Source of the DNA: Acidimicrobiales bacterium
GTDB taxonomy: Bacteria > Actinomycetota > Acidimicrobiia > Acidimicrobiales > Aldehydirespiratoraceae
Assembly (NCBI GenBank): GCA_029246685.1
Contig: JAQWMR010000015.1
Location: 146,149-210,148 of the forward strand
Direction of reading: 5' to 3'
Length of the DNA: 64,000 nucleotides
This document shows positions 9,101 to 17,586 of the stretch, piece after piece. Positions within the stretch are counted from its first letter, which is position 1, and every line of letters begins with the position of its first letter. The notes under the pieces were generated by a model, which did not search any database, was not told the origin of the DNA, and was given only the letters and a program-made list of their open reading frames with translations. The translations under genes were made by a program, and so were the position numbers.

Positions 9101-10026
9101 CCCCGAGCCTGTCTCTTCGCGCTGACGACGATCCGGCCCGCACGCGTGAGGTCCTGCGTCGTCTCGAACTCGACGTCGCCCGGCGCCTCGCCGGCCTGCT
9201 TCAGGGCGACTACCGCGGTCTCGTGCCGGGGCTCGGCAGCGAGCCCGGCGAAGCACGGCCCTACTCCCCTGGCGACGACGTTCGCAGGATGGACTGGAAC
9301 GTCACCGCCAGAATGCGAGTGCCGCACGTGCGCGAGTCGATTGCCGATCGGGAGCTCGAGACCACGGTTCTCGTGGATCTCTCGCCGAGTCTGGACTTCG
9401 GAACGGTCCGCCACACGAAAGCTGAACTCGCTGTCGCTGCCGTCGCCGCGATCGGCTTGCTCACCGACAAGATCAGAAATCGGCTGGGCGCGATCGTCCA
9501 CGACGGTGCGGCGCTGCACGACGTCAAGCCCGGCAGCGGTCGGCGCCACATGATGTCTGTTCTCCATCGTCTGGCGACGGCTGAACCGCAGACTGGGTCA
9601 ACTTCGCTGGCCGAAGGTCTTCATTGGCTCGCCAGCCCAGCCCGTCGGGGCGGGCTGGCGGTGGTCATCTCCGATCTTCTTCGGCCGGGATGGACAGAGC
9701 CGCTGCGGGCAGTCGGGCTCCGACACGAAACACTCGTCATCGAAGTCGTGGATCCGCGCGAACTCGAGCTGCCAAATGTCGGTCTGATCGAGCTGCGTGA
9801 TCAGCGCACCGGCCGCGTCGTGGAGGTCGACACGCGCAAGGCCAAGGTGCGCGATCGGTTCGCCGAGGCCGGCCGGGAGCGTCTCGCCGCGCATGCCAGC
9901 GACGTCCGCTCGGCCCGGGCCGACCATCTCGTCCTGCGTACTGACCGCGACTGGGTGATCGACCTGGCCAAGTTCGTCGACCAACGGCGTCGGCGGCGTC
10001 GCGTCGCCACCATGGCGGTCCACTGA
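9097..10026 (+). CDS. DUF58 domain protein (MoxR-operon partner)
   Basis: A 309-residue protein with the DUF58 signature: GLVPGLGSEPGEARPYSPGD followed by DVRRMDWNVTARM. A VWA-like fold begins near VLVDLSPSLDFG, which retains a DxSxS-like metal-site motif. The GTG start at 9097 overlaps the MoxR stop (GTGA), showing translational coupling. It lacks membrane segments, so it is probably cytoplasmic and works with the ATPase upstream and the membrane VWA protein downstream. Confidence 0.92.
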   Translation: MTPSLSLRADDDPARTREVLRRLELDVARRLAGLLQGDYRGLVPGLGSEPGEARPYSPGDDVRRMDWNVTARMRVPHVRESIADRELETTVLVDLSPSLDFGTVRHTKAELAVAAVAAIGLLTDKIRNRLGAIVHDGAALHDVKPGSGRRHMMSVLHRLATAEPQTGSTSLAEGLHWLASPARRGGLAVVISDLLRPGWTEPLRAVGLRHETLVIEVVDPRELELPNVGLIELRDQRTGRVVEVDTRKAKVRDRFAEAGRERLAAHASDVRSARADHLVLRTDRDWVIDLAKFVDQRRRRRRVATMAVH

Positions 10027-11003
10027 TGCCCGACATCGACTTCGATCACCCGACTCGGCTGTGGCTGCTCATCGCGATCGGCGTGCTGCTTCTCATCTAC
10101 GTCGGCGTCCAGCGCCAGCGCGGCCAGTACGCGCTTCGGTTCTCGGACGCGACGCTGCTCGACAGCGTTGCGCCGAAGCGCCCCGGCTGGCGACGCCACC
10201 TCGTCGCGGTGCTGTTCCTCGCCACCGGCGGCCTGATGGTTGCGGCGTTCGCCGGCCCGCACCGGGAGATTCTTCCCTATCGGGCCACGATCGTTCTCAC
10301 GATCGACACCTCTCTCTCGATGGGAGCGACTGACGTGGATCCGACCCGCCTCGACGGCGCGAAGGCGGCGGCCTTCGACTTCCTCTCCGACGTCCCCGAC
10401 TCGGTCGACGTGGCCCTCATCTCCTTCGATGAGTTCCCCGTTATCCAGGTCGCGCCTACCGCTGACCGCCAGGAGGTTGCGGCCGCAGTTCGGTCGTTGG
10501 AGCTCGGCCCGTTCACCGCCACCGGCGACGCGATCGTCGCCTCCGTGCAGGCCCTTCGCGACACCGGCCGCCCGATCGTGGACGACATCGGCGACCCCAC
10601 ATCGGTCGTGATCCTGCTCTCGGATGGCGAGCCGACGATCGGGCGTCTCATCGACGACGCCGTCACGGAGGCCATCGCCCACCAGGTGCAGATCAATACC
10701 GTCGCGTTCGGAACCGCGTTCGGCGAGGTGGAGATCGAGGATCCGGACAACCCCGGCACCACGCTCCTCCAACCGGTGCCGGTCGACGAGGTGACGATGG
10801 AAACCGTCGCCCTCGCTACAGGCGGCGAGTTCTACAGCACCGACTCGTTCACTGACCTCGCCGACGTCTACCGCGACATCGGCACGGCGCTTGCCGAGGA
10901 GCCGATCCGCGAGGACCTCCACGAGCAGATCATGGGCTTCGCCCTCATCGCCGCGGCGCTCACTGCCACGCTCAGCCTCCTCTGGTTTCAACGCCTTCCC
11001 TAA
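10026..11003 (+). CDS. Membrane-anchored VWA-domain protein (BatA-like)
   Basis: A 325-residue protein with an N-terminal membrane segment (LWLLIAIGVLLLIYVG), a second near residue 65, a periplasm-side VWA domain with an intact MIDAS (TIDTSLSMG, later T and D residues), and a C-terminal membrane helix (FALIAAALTATLSLLWF). This is the BatA/YfbK-like layout typical after moxR and DUF58 genes. The ATG overlaps the preceding TGA (TGATG). No further operon gene follows, because a decayed gene lies immediately downstream. Confidence 0.9.
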   Translation: MPDIDFDHPTRLWLLIAIGVLLLIYVGVQRQRGQYALRFSDATLLDSVAPKRPGWRRHLVAVLFLATGGLMVAAFAGPHREILPYRATIVLTIDTSLSMGATDVDPTRLDGAKAAAFDFLSDVPDSVDVALISFDEFPVIQVAPTADRQEVAAAVRSLELGPFTATGDAIVASVQALRDTGRPIVDDIGDPTSVVILLSDGEPTIGRLIDDAVTEAIAHQVQINTVAFGTAFGEVEIEDPDNPGTTLLQPVPVDEVTMETVALATGGEFYSTDSFTDLADVYRDIGTALAEEPIREDLHEQIMGFALIAAALTATLSLLWFQRLP

Positions 11004-11210
11004 GCGGCTCGCGAAATTCCTTCATCGGATTGGACCGGCACGATCGCTCATCGGGCCTCGGGTCACCCGGGTTCCTCGAGTCTGATCGCGACGCCCGGCG
11101 ACGAAGGCGAGATTCCCTCTTTCGAAGTCGGCGAGGACATTCCCATCATCACGGGCTCGCAGTTCGCGATCGCCCCGGGGGTATCCGGTCCGAGCTTCTA
11201 CGGCACGACC

Positions 11211-11766
11211 GTGGACGAGTTCGGCGGGCTCTACGGCCTGTTCGCCAACGCGGGCACAGCCGGGCTCGGTTAGCTGCACGAGACGCCGGTCGAGGACTGG
11301 CGCTTCGTACTCGGCGTGAATCTCGACGGCGTGTTTTTCTGCTATAAGCACGCGCTCCCCCACATGATGGAGACCGGCGGTTCGATCGTCGCGACGTCGT
11401 CGATCGCGGGATCGGTCACCGGCGCCGGGCTCGGCGATCTCCTACACCGTCTCCAAGTTCGGCGTCATCGGGATGATGCGCCAGATCGCGGTCGACTACG
11501 GCGCCTACGACATTCGGGCCAACGCGATCCAGCCGGCGGGAGTCGGCGGCACCAACATGGGTCGCCACGCTGCAGAGGATCGCGAACGGTCCGGGTCCAC
11601 CGCTCCTCCCGACCGCATGCCTCGCCCCCGGCCGTGGATGCCGATTCGCCGGGCCGGCCACTCCCGCGACGAGTACGGCGCGACGGTGGCCTTCCTGATG
11701 TCCGACGACGCGGGCTTCATCACCGGCGCCCAGCTGCCGGTGGACGGCGGTTACCTCTCGACCTGA
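11211..11766 (+). pseudogene. Remnant of a short-chain dehydrogenase/reductase gene
   Basis: The translated region matches the C-terminal two thirds of an SDR enzyme: GLFANAG (the NNAG-like strand), ETPVEDWRFVLGVNLDGVF, then SYTVSK with the catalytic Tyr-x3-Lys, and a typical end FITGAQLPVDGGYLST. It is broken three ways. The Rossmann N-terminus with GxxxGxG is missing, there is an in-frame TAG at 11271-11273, and a frameshift near 11433 separates TGAGL from ISYTVSK. The 207 bp between the VWA gene and this remnant hold an open frame with no family I recognise. Confidence 0.8.
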
Positions 11767-11770
11767 CGCT

Positions 11771-12355
11771 TCAGTCCGCGTCAGCGAGGAACAGCTCTGC
11801 CGCGTCCTCAAGCTCTTGCGCGCTCTGCTCGTAGGGGTTCCAGCCGTTCTTCCATGCGATCAGCTCCGAGAACCAGATGTGTTCGAGAGAACGGATGATC
11901 TTGTCGCGGCGATCGGCGGGGAAGTCCGGCGAGAAGGCCGTCCGCAACATCGCGCTGAACGTGAGCCCGAGCGCCTCCTGGCTGTCCTTGCCGTGGGGCC
12001 CCTCCGCGACCAGCCCGCCGATGACGGCCGCCGAGACGTTTGGGTTCTCGGCCATGCCTCTCGTCATTCGGCGAAGAATGTCGAGGACCCGTTCGAGCGT
12101 TGTCGAACCCTCGGGCGGATGCCGCTCGACCGACACCTGCAGCGCTTCGACCCAGAGCGTCATCGACTCCGCGAGCAGATGATCTTTGGACGTGAAGTAG
12201 TGGTACACGGTGCCGAGCGCGACCTCGGCCCTATCGGCGACGGTGCGCATCTGTACGCCGTCGTAGCCGCCTTCGGTCGCCAGCTCGATCGCGGCGGCCA
12301 GAACGCGAAGACGGCGCTCTGCCTGCTTCTCAGTGAGCGGCCGCGCCTCGGACAT
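11771..12355 (-). CDS. TetR-family transcriptional regulator
   Basis: A 194-residue regulator with an N-terminal helix-turn-helix (RTVADRAEVALGTVYHYFTSKDHLL) and a helical ligand-binding domain. The AEVALGTVYHYF core resembles the KstR group that controls steroid and fatty-acyl catabolism, which fits the neighbourhood, but that is only an analogy. It is divergent from the luciferase-like oxidoreductase gene, with about 170 bp between them, so self- and neighbour-regulation is plausible. I see no obvious palindrome in that gap. Confidence 0.9.
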   Translation of the reverse strand: MSEARPLTEKQAERRLRVLAAAIELATEGGYDGVQMRTVADRAEVALGTVYHYFTSKDHLLAESMTLWVEALQVSVERHPPEGSTTLERVLDILRRMTRGMAENPNVSAAVIGGLVAEGPHGKDSQEALGLTFSAMLRTAFSPDFPADRRDKIIRSLEHIWFSELIAWKNGWNPYEQSAQELEDAAELFLADAD

Positions 12356-12525
12356 TCCGAGATGCTAGTTGGACGGTCACCCGCTCCAGAGCAGCCATCG
12401 TGCGCCGATGCGACGTCACACGCTCGAGATCCCGCTGTCCCTGGGTTTCGGTACTGCCGATCTTGCGCATGACCTCCTGTCGGCGAATGAGGGCCTGGCC
12501 ATGAGGGCTGACATAGCTTCGTCAC

Positions 12526-13539
12526 GTGCTCATCGACGCAGGACTCACTGGTGATCTGAACGGAGCCGCCGGGCGTGCTCGCGACCTGACCGATGCGGGC
12601 CTCGACGGCCTCTTCACGTTCGAGGGGAACAGCGACGTCTTCTTCCCGCTGGTCCACGCTACGGATCTCGACGTGGACATCTACACGAACGTCGCCATTG
12701 CCTTCCCCCGCTCCCCAATGCATCTCGCCTACCAGGCGTGGGACCTGCACCGGGCGAGCGGCGGCCGCTTTGCCCTCGGGCTCGGGACGCAGATCAAGCC
12801 GCACATCGAGCGGCGGTTCTCGTCGACATGGGGCAAGCCCGTTGCCCGGATGGTGGAGCTGATCGAGTGCCTTCACGCGATCTGGGACAACTGGATCGAC
12901 GGCGTCCCGCTCGCCCACCACGGCGAGTTCTACCGAGCTGACCTCATGACGCCGATCTTCGTGCCACCCGATCTCGGCCACCCTCGGCCACAGATCTGGG
13001 CCGGTGCTCTCGGTCCCCGGATGACCGAAGCCATGGCCCAGCACGCCGACGGCATCATCATCCATCCGTTCAACACAGGCGACTTCCTCGCCGAGCGGAC
13101 CCTGCCGATGATCGAGGCCGGGCTCGAAGCAGCCGGCCGCACCCGAGAGGACCTCGTCCTCAACGTCGGCTGCATCGCCAACCCGTGCCTCACCGATGAG
13201 GAGTACGAGCGGGCCTCGACCGCGATGCGTTACAACCTGGCCTTCTATGCCTCCACCCCGGCCTACCGGGTGACGCTCGACCATCACGGCCTCGGCGATC
13301 TGCAACCCAAGCTACGCGAGATCACCAAGGGGGGCGACTGGTCGACCCTGGGCGATCTCATCGACGACGACGTGCTCGATCTGCTCGCCGTCCGCGGGAC
13401 GCCGGATGCGTGCGCCGCCCGTCTCATCGAGGAGTACGGCGGACTCGCCGATCGCATGTCGCTCACCGTGTCGACGGCAAACACCGAAGCACTGAGCGCG
13501 ATGCTGGCCGCGATCGCGACTGCAACCTCGATCGGGTGA
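12526..13539 (+). CDS. LLM-class F420-dependent oxidoreductase
   Basis: Luciferase-like TIM-barrel oxidoreductase of 337 residues, close to the actinobacterial F420-dependent type. Visible features are DGLFTFEGNSD, the ASGGRFALGLGTQIKPHIERR segment, and a PQIWAGALGPRMTEAMAQHADG cofactor-binding region. The GTG at 12526 gives a start directly at the first beta strand. The last codons and stop lie inside a 39-bp inverted repeat shared with the convergent Rieske gene. The substrate is unknown; catabolic context suggests a lipid or steroid intermediate. Confidence 0.88.
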   Translation: MLIDAGLTGDLNGAAGRARDLTDAGLDGLFTFEGNSDVFFPLVHATDLDVDIYTNVAIAFPRSPMHLAYQAWDLHRASGGRFALGLGTQIKPHIERRFSSTWGKPVARMVELIECLHAIWDNWIDGVPLAHHGEFYRADLMTPIFVPPDLGHPRPQIWAGALGPRMTEAMAQHADGIIIHPFNTGDFLAERTLPMIEAGLEAAGRTREDLVLNVGCIANPCLTDEEYERASTAMRYNLAFYASTPAYRVTLDHHGLGDLQPKLREITKGGDWSTLGDLIDDDVLDLLAVRGTPDACAARLIEEYGGLADRMSLTVSTANTEALSAMLAAIATATSIG

Positions 13540-13681
13540 CGGGCGCTCGTCCACCGGCGTTGGCGACCACACCGACCGGTGTCACAACGCCACTCCACCT
13601 GCGATCGGCGGGGGAGCGCCTGCCGAGTTCTGGTTCGTGCCTACGCCGGTGGACGAGCGCCCGTCACCCGATCGAGGTTGC
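13522..13681. repeat. Perfect 39-bp inverted repeat across two convergent 3' ends
   Basis: Arms 13522-13560 and 13643-13681 are exact reverse complements, separated by 82 bp. The left arm contains the last codons and TGA of the oxidoreductase; the right arm encodes the last dozen residues of the Rieske protein up to its stop. It could serve as a bidirectional terminator or be the trace of an inverted duplication. Confidence 0.9.
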
Positions 13682-14966
13682 GGTGCAGGTTGATGATCCG
13701 GCACTCCTCGCCCGACAGCGTGAGGTGCGTGAGGCTCGGCGCGTGTAGCCCCTTCTGCGCCCGCTCGAGGTTGGTGACGTCTTGATCGATCACCAGACCC
13801 ATCGAGTACGAGCCCGGCGCCACCTCGGCGGTCGCCGGATCAACGCGGGGCGCGTCCGGAGCGACTCGGTCGAACGCCATGATGTCCATGTAGCCCTCAT
13901 CCGGTGTCGCACCAGGTCGAGCCCGGACCACCTGGAGTAGATCGCCAAAGAACAGCACGGTGATGTTGGGGAACAGGTTGTACTGCTCCATCGTCATCAT
14001 CGCAGTGGTGTCGAATCGACTGAGGTCGACGCCGTTCTCCGCCTCGAAGTGATCCCGGATCATGCCGGCGAGCACGTCGCGCAGCGACGAGCCCTCGGGC
14101 ACCTCGGGACAATCTCCAGCGTCGTTCCCCTCGGAAATGCCGACCCGGCCGCCCATCACCTCGACGAACCCCTCCCAGATCTCCTGGTCGGTCGCGCCGC
14201 CGCGGATTCTGGGTGACGCCAATCCGTAGGGCTGCGTCAGCCGGCCGTGACGATCCCAGATGACCTGCGGCGAGTTCACGTCGTCGACCATGCGCAACAT
14301 CTCGGGGTGGATCCCCTGCACGTGGTAGGTCTCGCTGAACCCGTCGATGATCGTCTTCCAGTTGGCCGACATCGGGATCGAGATCAGCGCCTTGCAGCGG
14401 AAGTGATCGATGTCGGTCCACGCGGCCTCGGTCGGGACCGGGTCGAGGAACTCCGCCAGCGGCTCGCAGTCGGGGTTCGGGTTGACGAAAACCATGGGGC
14501 CCCAGGAGTCGACGGCCGCCGCGAACAGCGGGTAGTCGTCGTTGCGCAGCGCCCCGAAGCCCTTCCGGCTCGGCACCTCCCGCAGCTCGCCCTCGAGGTT
14601 CCATGACCAGCGATGGAACGGGCAGCGCAACTCGGCGAGGCCCTGCTCGTGCTCCGCGCAGAGCTGCATGCCTCGATGCCGACAGGCGTTCTGGAACGCT
14701 CGGAGCTCACCATCGGCGCCCCGGACGATGAGGATCGACAGCGTGCCGATGTCGTAGACGAAGACGTCGCCCGGGTTCTTCACATGGTCGAGCGAGCAGG
14801 CGAGCTGCCATGTGGACGGCCACACCTTCTCGTGCTCGATCGCGGCCCATGCCGGATCGGTGTAGCGAGACGCATCGACCTTCACCGGCTCGTCCACCCG
14901 GCGGACGGAGACGATCGTCTCCCCCTCCGGAGCGTCGTCCGTGTGTAGGTCGTGCGTCAGGCTCAC
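13641..14966 (-). CDS. Rieske non-heme iron ring-hydroxylating oxygenase, large subunit
   Basis: Oxygenase component of 441 residues. The Rieske [2Fe-2S] ligands are Cys95-x-His97 (CRHRG) and Cys115-x2-His118 (CPFHRW). The catalytic domain has the mononuclear iron motif DGFSETYHVQGIHPE and the NITVLFFGD segment. The size fits the alpha subunit of aromatic or steroid hydroxylases. It overlaps the ArsC-like gene by 4 bp (ATGA) and lies in an operon behind an acyl-CoA ligase. No ferredoxin, reductase or beta subunit is adjacent. Confidence 0.93.
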   Translation of the reverse strand: MSLTHDLHTDDAPEGETIVSVRRVDEPVKVDASRYTDPAWAAIEHEKVWPSTWQLACSLDHVKNPGDVFVYDIGTLSILIVRGADGELRAFQNACRHRGMQLCAEHEQGLAELRCPFHRWSWNLEGELREVPSRKGFGALRNDDYPLFAAAVDSWGPMVFVNPNPDCEPLAEFLDPVPTEAAWTDIDHFRCKALISIPMSANWKTIIDGFSETYHVQGIHPEMLRMVDDVNSPQVIWDRHGRLTQPYGLASPRIRGGATDQEIWEGFVEVMGGRVGISEGNDAGDCPEVPEGSSLRDVLAGMIRDHFEAENGVDLSRFDTTAMMTMEQYNLFPNITVLFFGDLLQVVRARPGATPDEGYMDIMAFDRVAPDAPRVDPATAEVAPGSYSMGLVIDQDVTNLERAQKGLHAPSLTHLTLSGEECRIINLHRNLDRVTGARPPA

Positions 14967-15340
14967 GATCCGAACATCTCCGCCAATCGGTCCTTGGCCT
15001 TCACGCCGTCGAGCGGACGCCCGACGATGGCCTTCTTCGGACCGACGATCACCGGCCGCTCGAGGAGGCGGTGGTACCGATCGAGCACCTCGACGACGGC
15101 ATCGGCGTTGCCGACGTAGTCGTCCTCGCTGAGCTCCAGCTTCTTGAACTGGCTGTCCTTGCGAACGAGCCGCTCGACCGGATCCTCCAGCTTCTTGATG
15201 AGGGCCCGCAAGGTCTTCTCGTCAGGGAAGTCCTTCATGTAGCGAACCTCTTCGAAATCGACGCCCATCTCCATGGCGACCGCCACGGCGTTGCTCGACG
15301 AGTTTCAATGCTGGTTGTGGTAAATCGTGAACTTGGTCAT
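14963..15340 (-). CDS. ArsC-family thioredoxin-fold protein, probable selenoprotein (Sec12)
   Basis: Read through one in-frame UGA, this frame gives a 125-residue ArsC-family protein. It begins MTKFTIYHNQH, then UGA at 15305-15307 as codon 12, then NSSSNAVAVAMEMG. In the known arsenate reductase ArsC the catalytic Cys is residue 12 in IYHNPxC, so UGA replaces exactly that residue. Downstream, VERLVRKD, ERPVIV and VGRP retain ArsC-like arginine positions. A hairpin suited to a bacterial SECIS follows. Without recoding, only a 107-residue piece from a GTG at 15286 with no active site would be made. It lies 39 bp after the ligase gene and overlaps the Rieske start. Whether it reduces arsenate is unknown. 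Confidence 0.8.
15271..15288 (-). promoter_or_regulatory. Candidate bacterial SECIS hairpin
   Basis: On the mRNA, CCGUGGC-GGUC-GCCAUGG folds into a 7-bp stem (one G-U pair) with a 4-nt loop that starts with G and contains GU. The loop begins 23 nt after the UGA. Bacterial SECIS elements are described as small stem-loops with the apical loop about 16-37 nt after the UGA and a G among its first bases, so this fits. Confidence 0.65.
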
Positions 15341-15379
15341 CTCACATCCCGCCATGCGGCGGAACCGCGGTCGTTGTCT

Positions 15380-16915
15380 TCATGAGTACTTCTCCCTCAG
15401 CTCGTACTTGAGAATCTTCATGGTCGCGTTGCGAGGCAAGGCACCATCATGGATCTCCATCCGCTCCGGGTGCTTCTGGCGCATCAGCCCGGCGTCGTTG
15501 CAGGCGGCGAGCATCTCGTCGAACGTCAGGTCGTCTTGCCCCTCCGCCGTCTCGATCACTGCGCACACCATCTCGCCGCGCTCGGGGTCGGGAAGACCGA
15601 TCACTGCGGCGTTGCCGACCTGGGGCAGCGTGTAGAGGACGTCCTCGATCTCCTGCGCGGAGATGTTCTCGCCCTTGCGGATGATGATGTCCTTGACCCG
15701 ACCGGTGAGCGACACGTGGCCGTCCTCGCGCATCACGCCGAGGTCGCCCGTGCGGAACCGGCGCTGCTCGTCGAACGCTTCGGCTTCGAGCGACGCGTCG
15801 GTGTACCCCTTGAAGAGCATCGGGCCGCTGACCCGCACCTCGCCCTCCTCGCCGGGGCCACACGGAGTGCCGTCCACCTTGACGATGTCGACCTGGCAGC
15901 CCTGGATGGGCGCCCCTTCGGTATCGGCGAGCTGATCGTCGGTGTCGCTCGGGGATCCCTGGCAGATCATCGGGCACTCGGTCATGCCATAGCCGTGGGC
16001 GATGGGGATGCCCATCTTCTCCTTCACCTCGAAGAAGATCTCCGGCGGCATCGGTGCACCGCCTCCGGCCATGGCGCGCAAGCGAGGCATCGCCGGGCCC
16101 TCCACCTTCTGATCCTCGGCGAGGAACATCTGGTAGAAGGCAGTGGATCCACCAGCGAGTGACGCGCCACTGGCGGCGAAGGCCTCGACAGCGCCGGCCG
16201 GCGTGAACTTCTCGATGAGCACCGCCGGGAACCCGTTGACCAGCATCATGACGATGTAGTCCGGACCGCCGATGTGGGCGTAGGGGAACGCAATCGTGCC
16301 GACGTCCGACGAATCCGCCTCGAGCGCGATGGCGAGGCCCGTGCCCGCCGCGATGAGCGTCTTGTCGGAGTGCTTCACGCCCTTCGGGTCCGAGGTGGTC
16401 CCAGAGGTGTAGTAGAGCCACCGCACGGCATCGCCGTCAGTAGGCGCGGGAGGAAGGGTCTCCGGGTCGCCGTGGGGAAGGTCGTCGTACCCGTTCAGGA
16501 TCGTCGGTGAGCTTTCGAGGTCAGCGCTGACCTCCGCAGCCATCGCTCCATAGTCGAACCCGCCCCATTGACCCGCGGTGAACACGAACTCGGCGTCGGT
16601 CTGCGCGATGCAGAAGCCGACCTCGCGGTGGCGGTAGATGTGGATGATCGGGTTCTGGACGGCGCCGAGACGAGACAGGGCGAAACTCAGCAGGATCGTC
16701 TCCATCCGGGTCGGGAGCACCCAGGTGACGGGTGTGCCCGAACCGATACCGAGTTCCTGCAGACCGGCGGCGACGCGATCCACTTCGTCGCGGACCTCCG
16801 CGCACGTCATCGTGCGGCCGATGTCGTCGATCAGCAGCGGGAGGTCGGGCGACAGGTCGGCGCGGCGGGCGAGCAGCTCGGAAAACGTCGCGGCGTCGAG
16901 GATCTTCTCGGTCAT
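15380..16915 (-). CDS. AMP-forming acyl-CoA synthetase/ligase
   Basis: Adenylate-forming CoA ligase of about 511 residues that activates a carboxylic acid. Motifs are the P-loop YYTSGTTSDPKGVKHSD, GYGMTECP, the TGD hinge region, RVKDIIIRKGENISAQEIE and the catalytic Lys in NATMKILKYEL. The ATG at 16915 is preferred; a TTG at 16927 would add four residues. It heads an operon with the ArsC-like protein and the Rieske oxygenase. The sequence is nearest in character to cyclohexanecarboxylate- or steroid-acid-type CoA ligases, but the substrate cannot be read from sequence. Confidence 0.92.
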   Translation of the reverse strand: MTEKILDAATFSELLARRADLSPDLPLLIDDIGRTMTCAEVRDEVDRVAAGLQELGIGSGTPVTWVLPTRMETILLSFALSRLGAVQNPIIHIYRHREVGFCIAQTDAEFVFTAGQWGGFDYGAMAAEVSADLESSPTILNGYDDLPHGDPETLPPAPTDGDAVRWLYYTSGTTSDPKGVKHSDKTLIAAGTGLAIALEADSSDVGTIAFPYAHIGGPDYIVMMLVNGFPAVLIEKFTPAGAVEAFAASGASLAGGSTAFYQMFLAEDQKVEGPAMPRLRAMAGGGAPMPPEIFFEVKEKMGIPIAHGYGMTECPMICQGSPSDTDDQLADTEGAPIQGCQVDIVKVDGTPCGPGEEGEVRVSGPMLFKGYTDASLEAEAFDEQRRFRTGDLGVMREDGHVSLTGRVKDIIIRKGENISAQEIEDVLYTLPQVGNAAVIGLPDPERGEMVCAVIETAEGQDDLTFDEMLAACNDAGLMRQKHPERMEIHDGALPRNATMKILKYELREKYS

Positions 16916-16943
16916 GAGCGTGGACAATAGCTAGCGTGGGAGA

Positions 16944-17561
16944 ATGGGTTTCTATCGAGATCAGATTCTTCCCCGTGTGATCGACAAGGCCCTCGGCACC
17001 GGCGAGGTCATGAAGTACCGCGGCGAAGTGACCGAGGGACTCACCGGAGAGGTTGTCGAGATCGGGTTCGGCTCCGGGCTGAACATGCCGAAGTACCCCG
17101 AGGCCGTCACGAAGGTCTACGCGGCGGACCCGGCCGTCGTCGGCCAGAAGCTCGCCGCCGATCGTGTCGCCGACGCAAGCGCGGAGGTCGAATACGTCGG
17201 CCTTGACGGACAGGCGCTCCCCCTCGCGGACGATTCGTGCGACGGCGGCCTGTCCACGTTCACGCTTTGCACGATTCCCGACGAGGGCGCCGGCCTCGCC
17301 GAGTTGCGTCGCGTCGTCAAGCCAGGCGGCGCGATCCATCTCCTCGAACACGGACTCTCTCGCGACGAGAAGGTGCAGCGATGGCAGAACCGGATCACGC
17401 CGGTTCAGCGCCGACTCTTCGACGGATGCCACCTGAATCGTGACCATGTGGCCATGGTGGAAGCGGCGGGACTCGAGATCGAGTCGCAGAAGGAGTGGAT
17501 GGCGAAGGGGCCGAAGGCGATGAGCGCGTTCTACCTCATCCGCTGCTGGGTGCCGGCCTGA
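16944..17561 (+). CDS. Class I SAM-dependent methyltransferase
   Basis: A 205-residue methyltransferase with the SAM-binding motif I VVEIGFGSGLNMPKYP, an acidic residue at the end of strand 2 (YAADP), and a Methyltransf_11 core (LPLADDSCDGGLSTFTLC, RVVKPGGAIHLLEHG). The size and LEHG motif resemble phospholipid or small-molecule methyltransferases. It is divergent from the acyl-CoA ligase gene with only 28 bp between start codons. Confidence 0.9.
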   Translation: MGFYRDQILPRVIDKALGTGEVMKYRGEVTEGLTGEVVEIGFGSGLNMPKYPEAVTKVYAADPAVVGQKLAADRVADASAEVEYVGLDGQALPLADDSCDGGLSTFTLCTIPDEGAGLAELRRVVKPGGAIHLLEHGLSRDEKVQRWQNRITPVQRRLFDGCHLNRDHVAMVEAAGLEIESQKEWMAKGPKAMSAFYLIRCWVPA

Positions 17562-17586
17562 CTTCGCTGAACGCGGTCGATCGGCC

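Noticed and set aside
15305..15307. UGA in the ArsC-like gene as a simple nonsense mutation
   Set aside because: Not fully excluded, but the exact match to catalytic Cys12, the SECIS-like hairpin and the intact downstream frame make recoding the better explanation.
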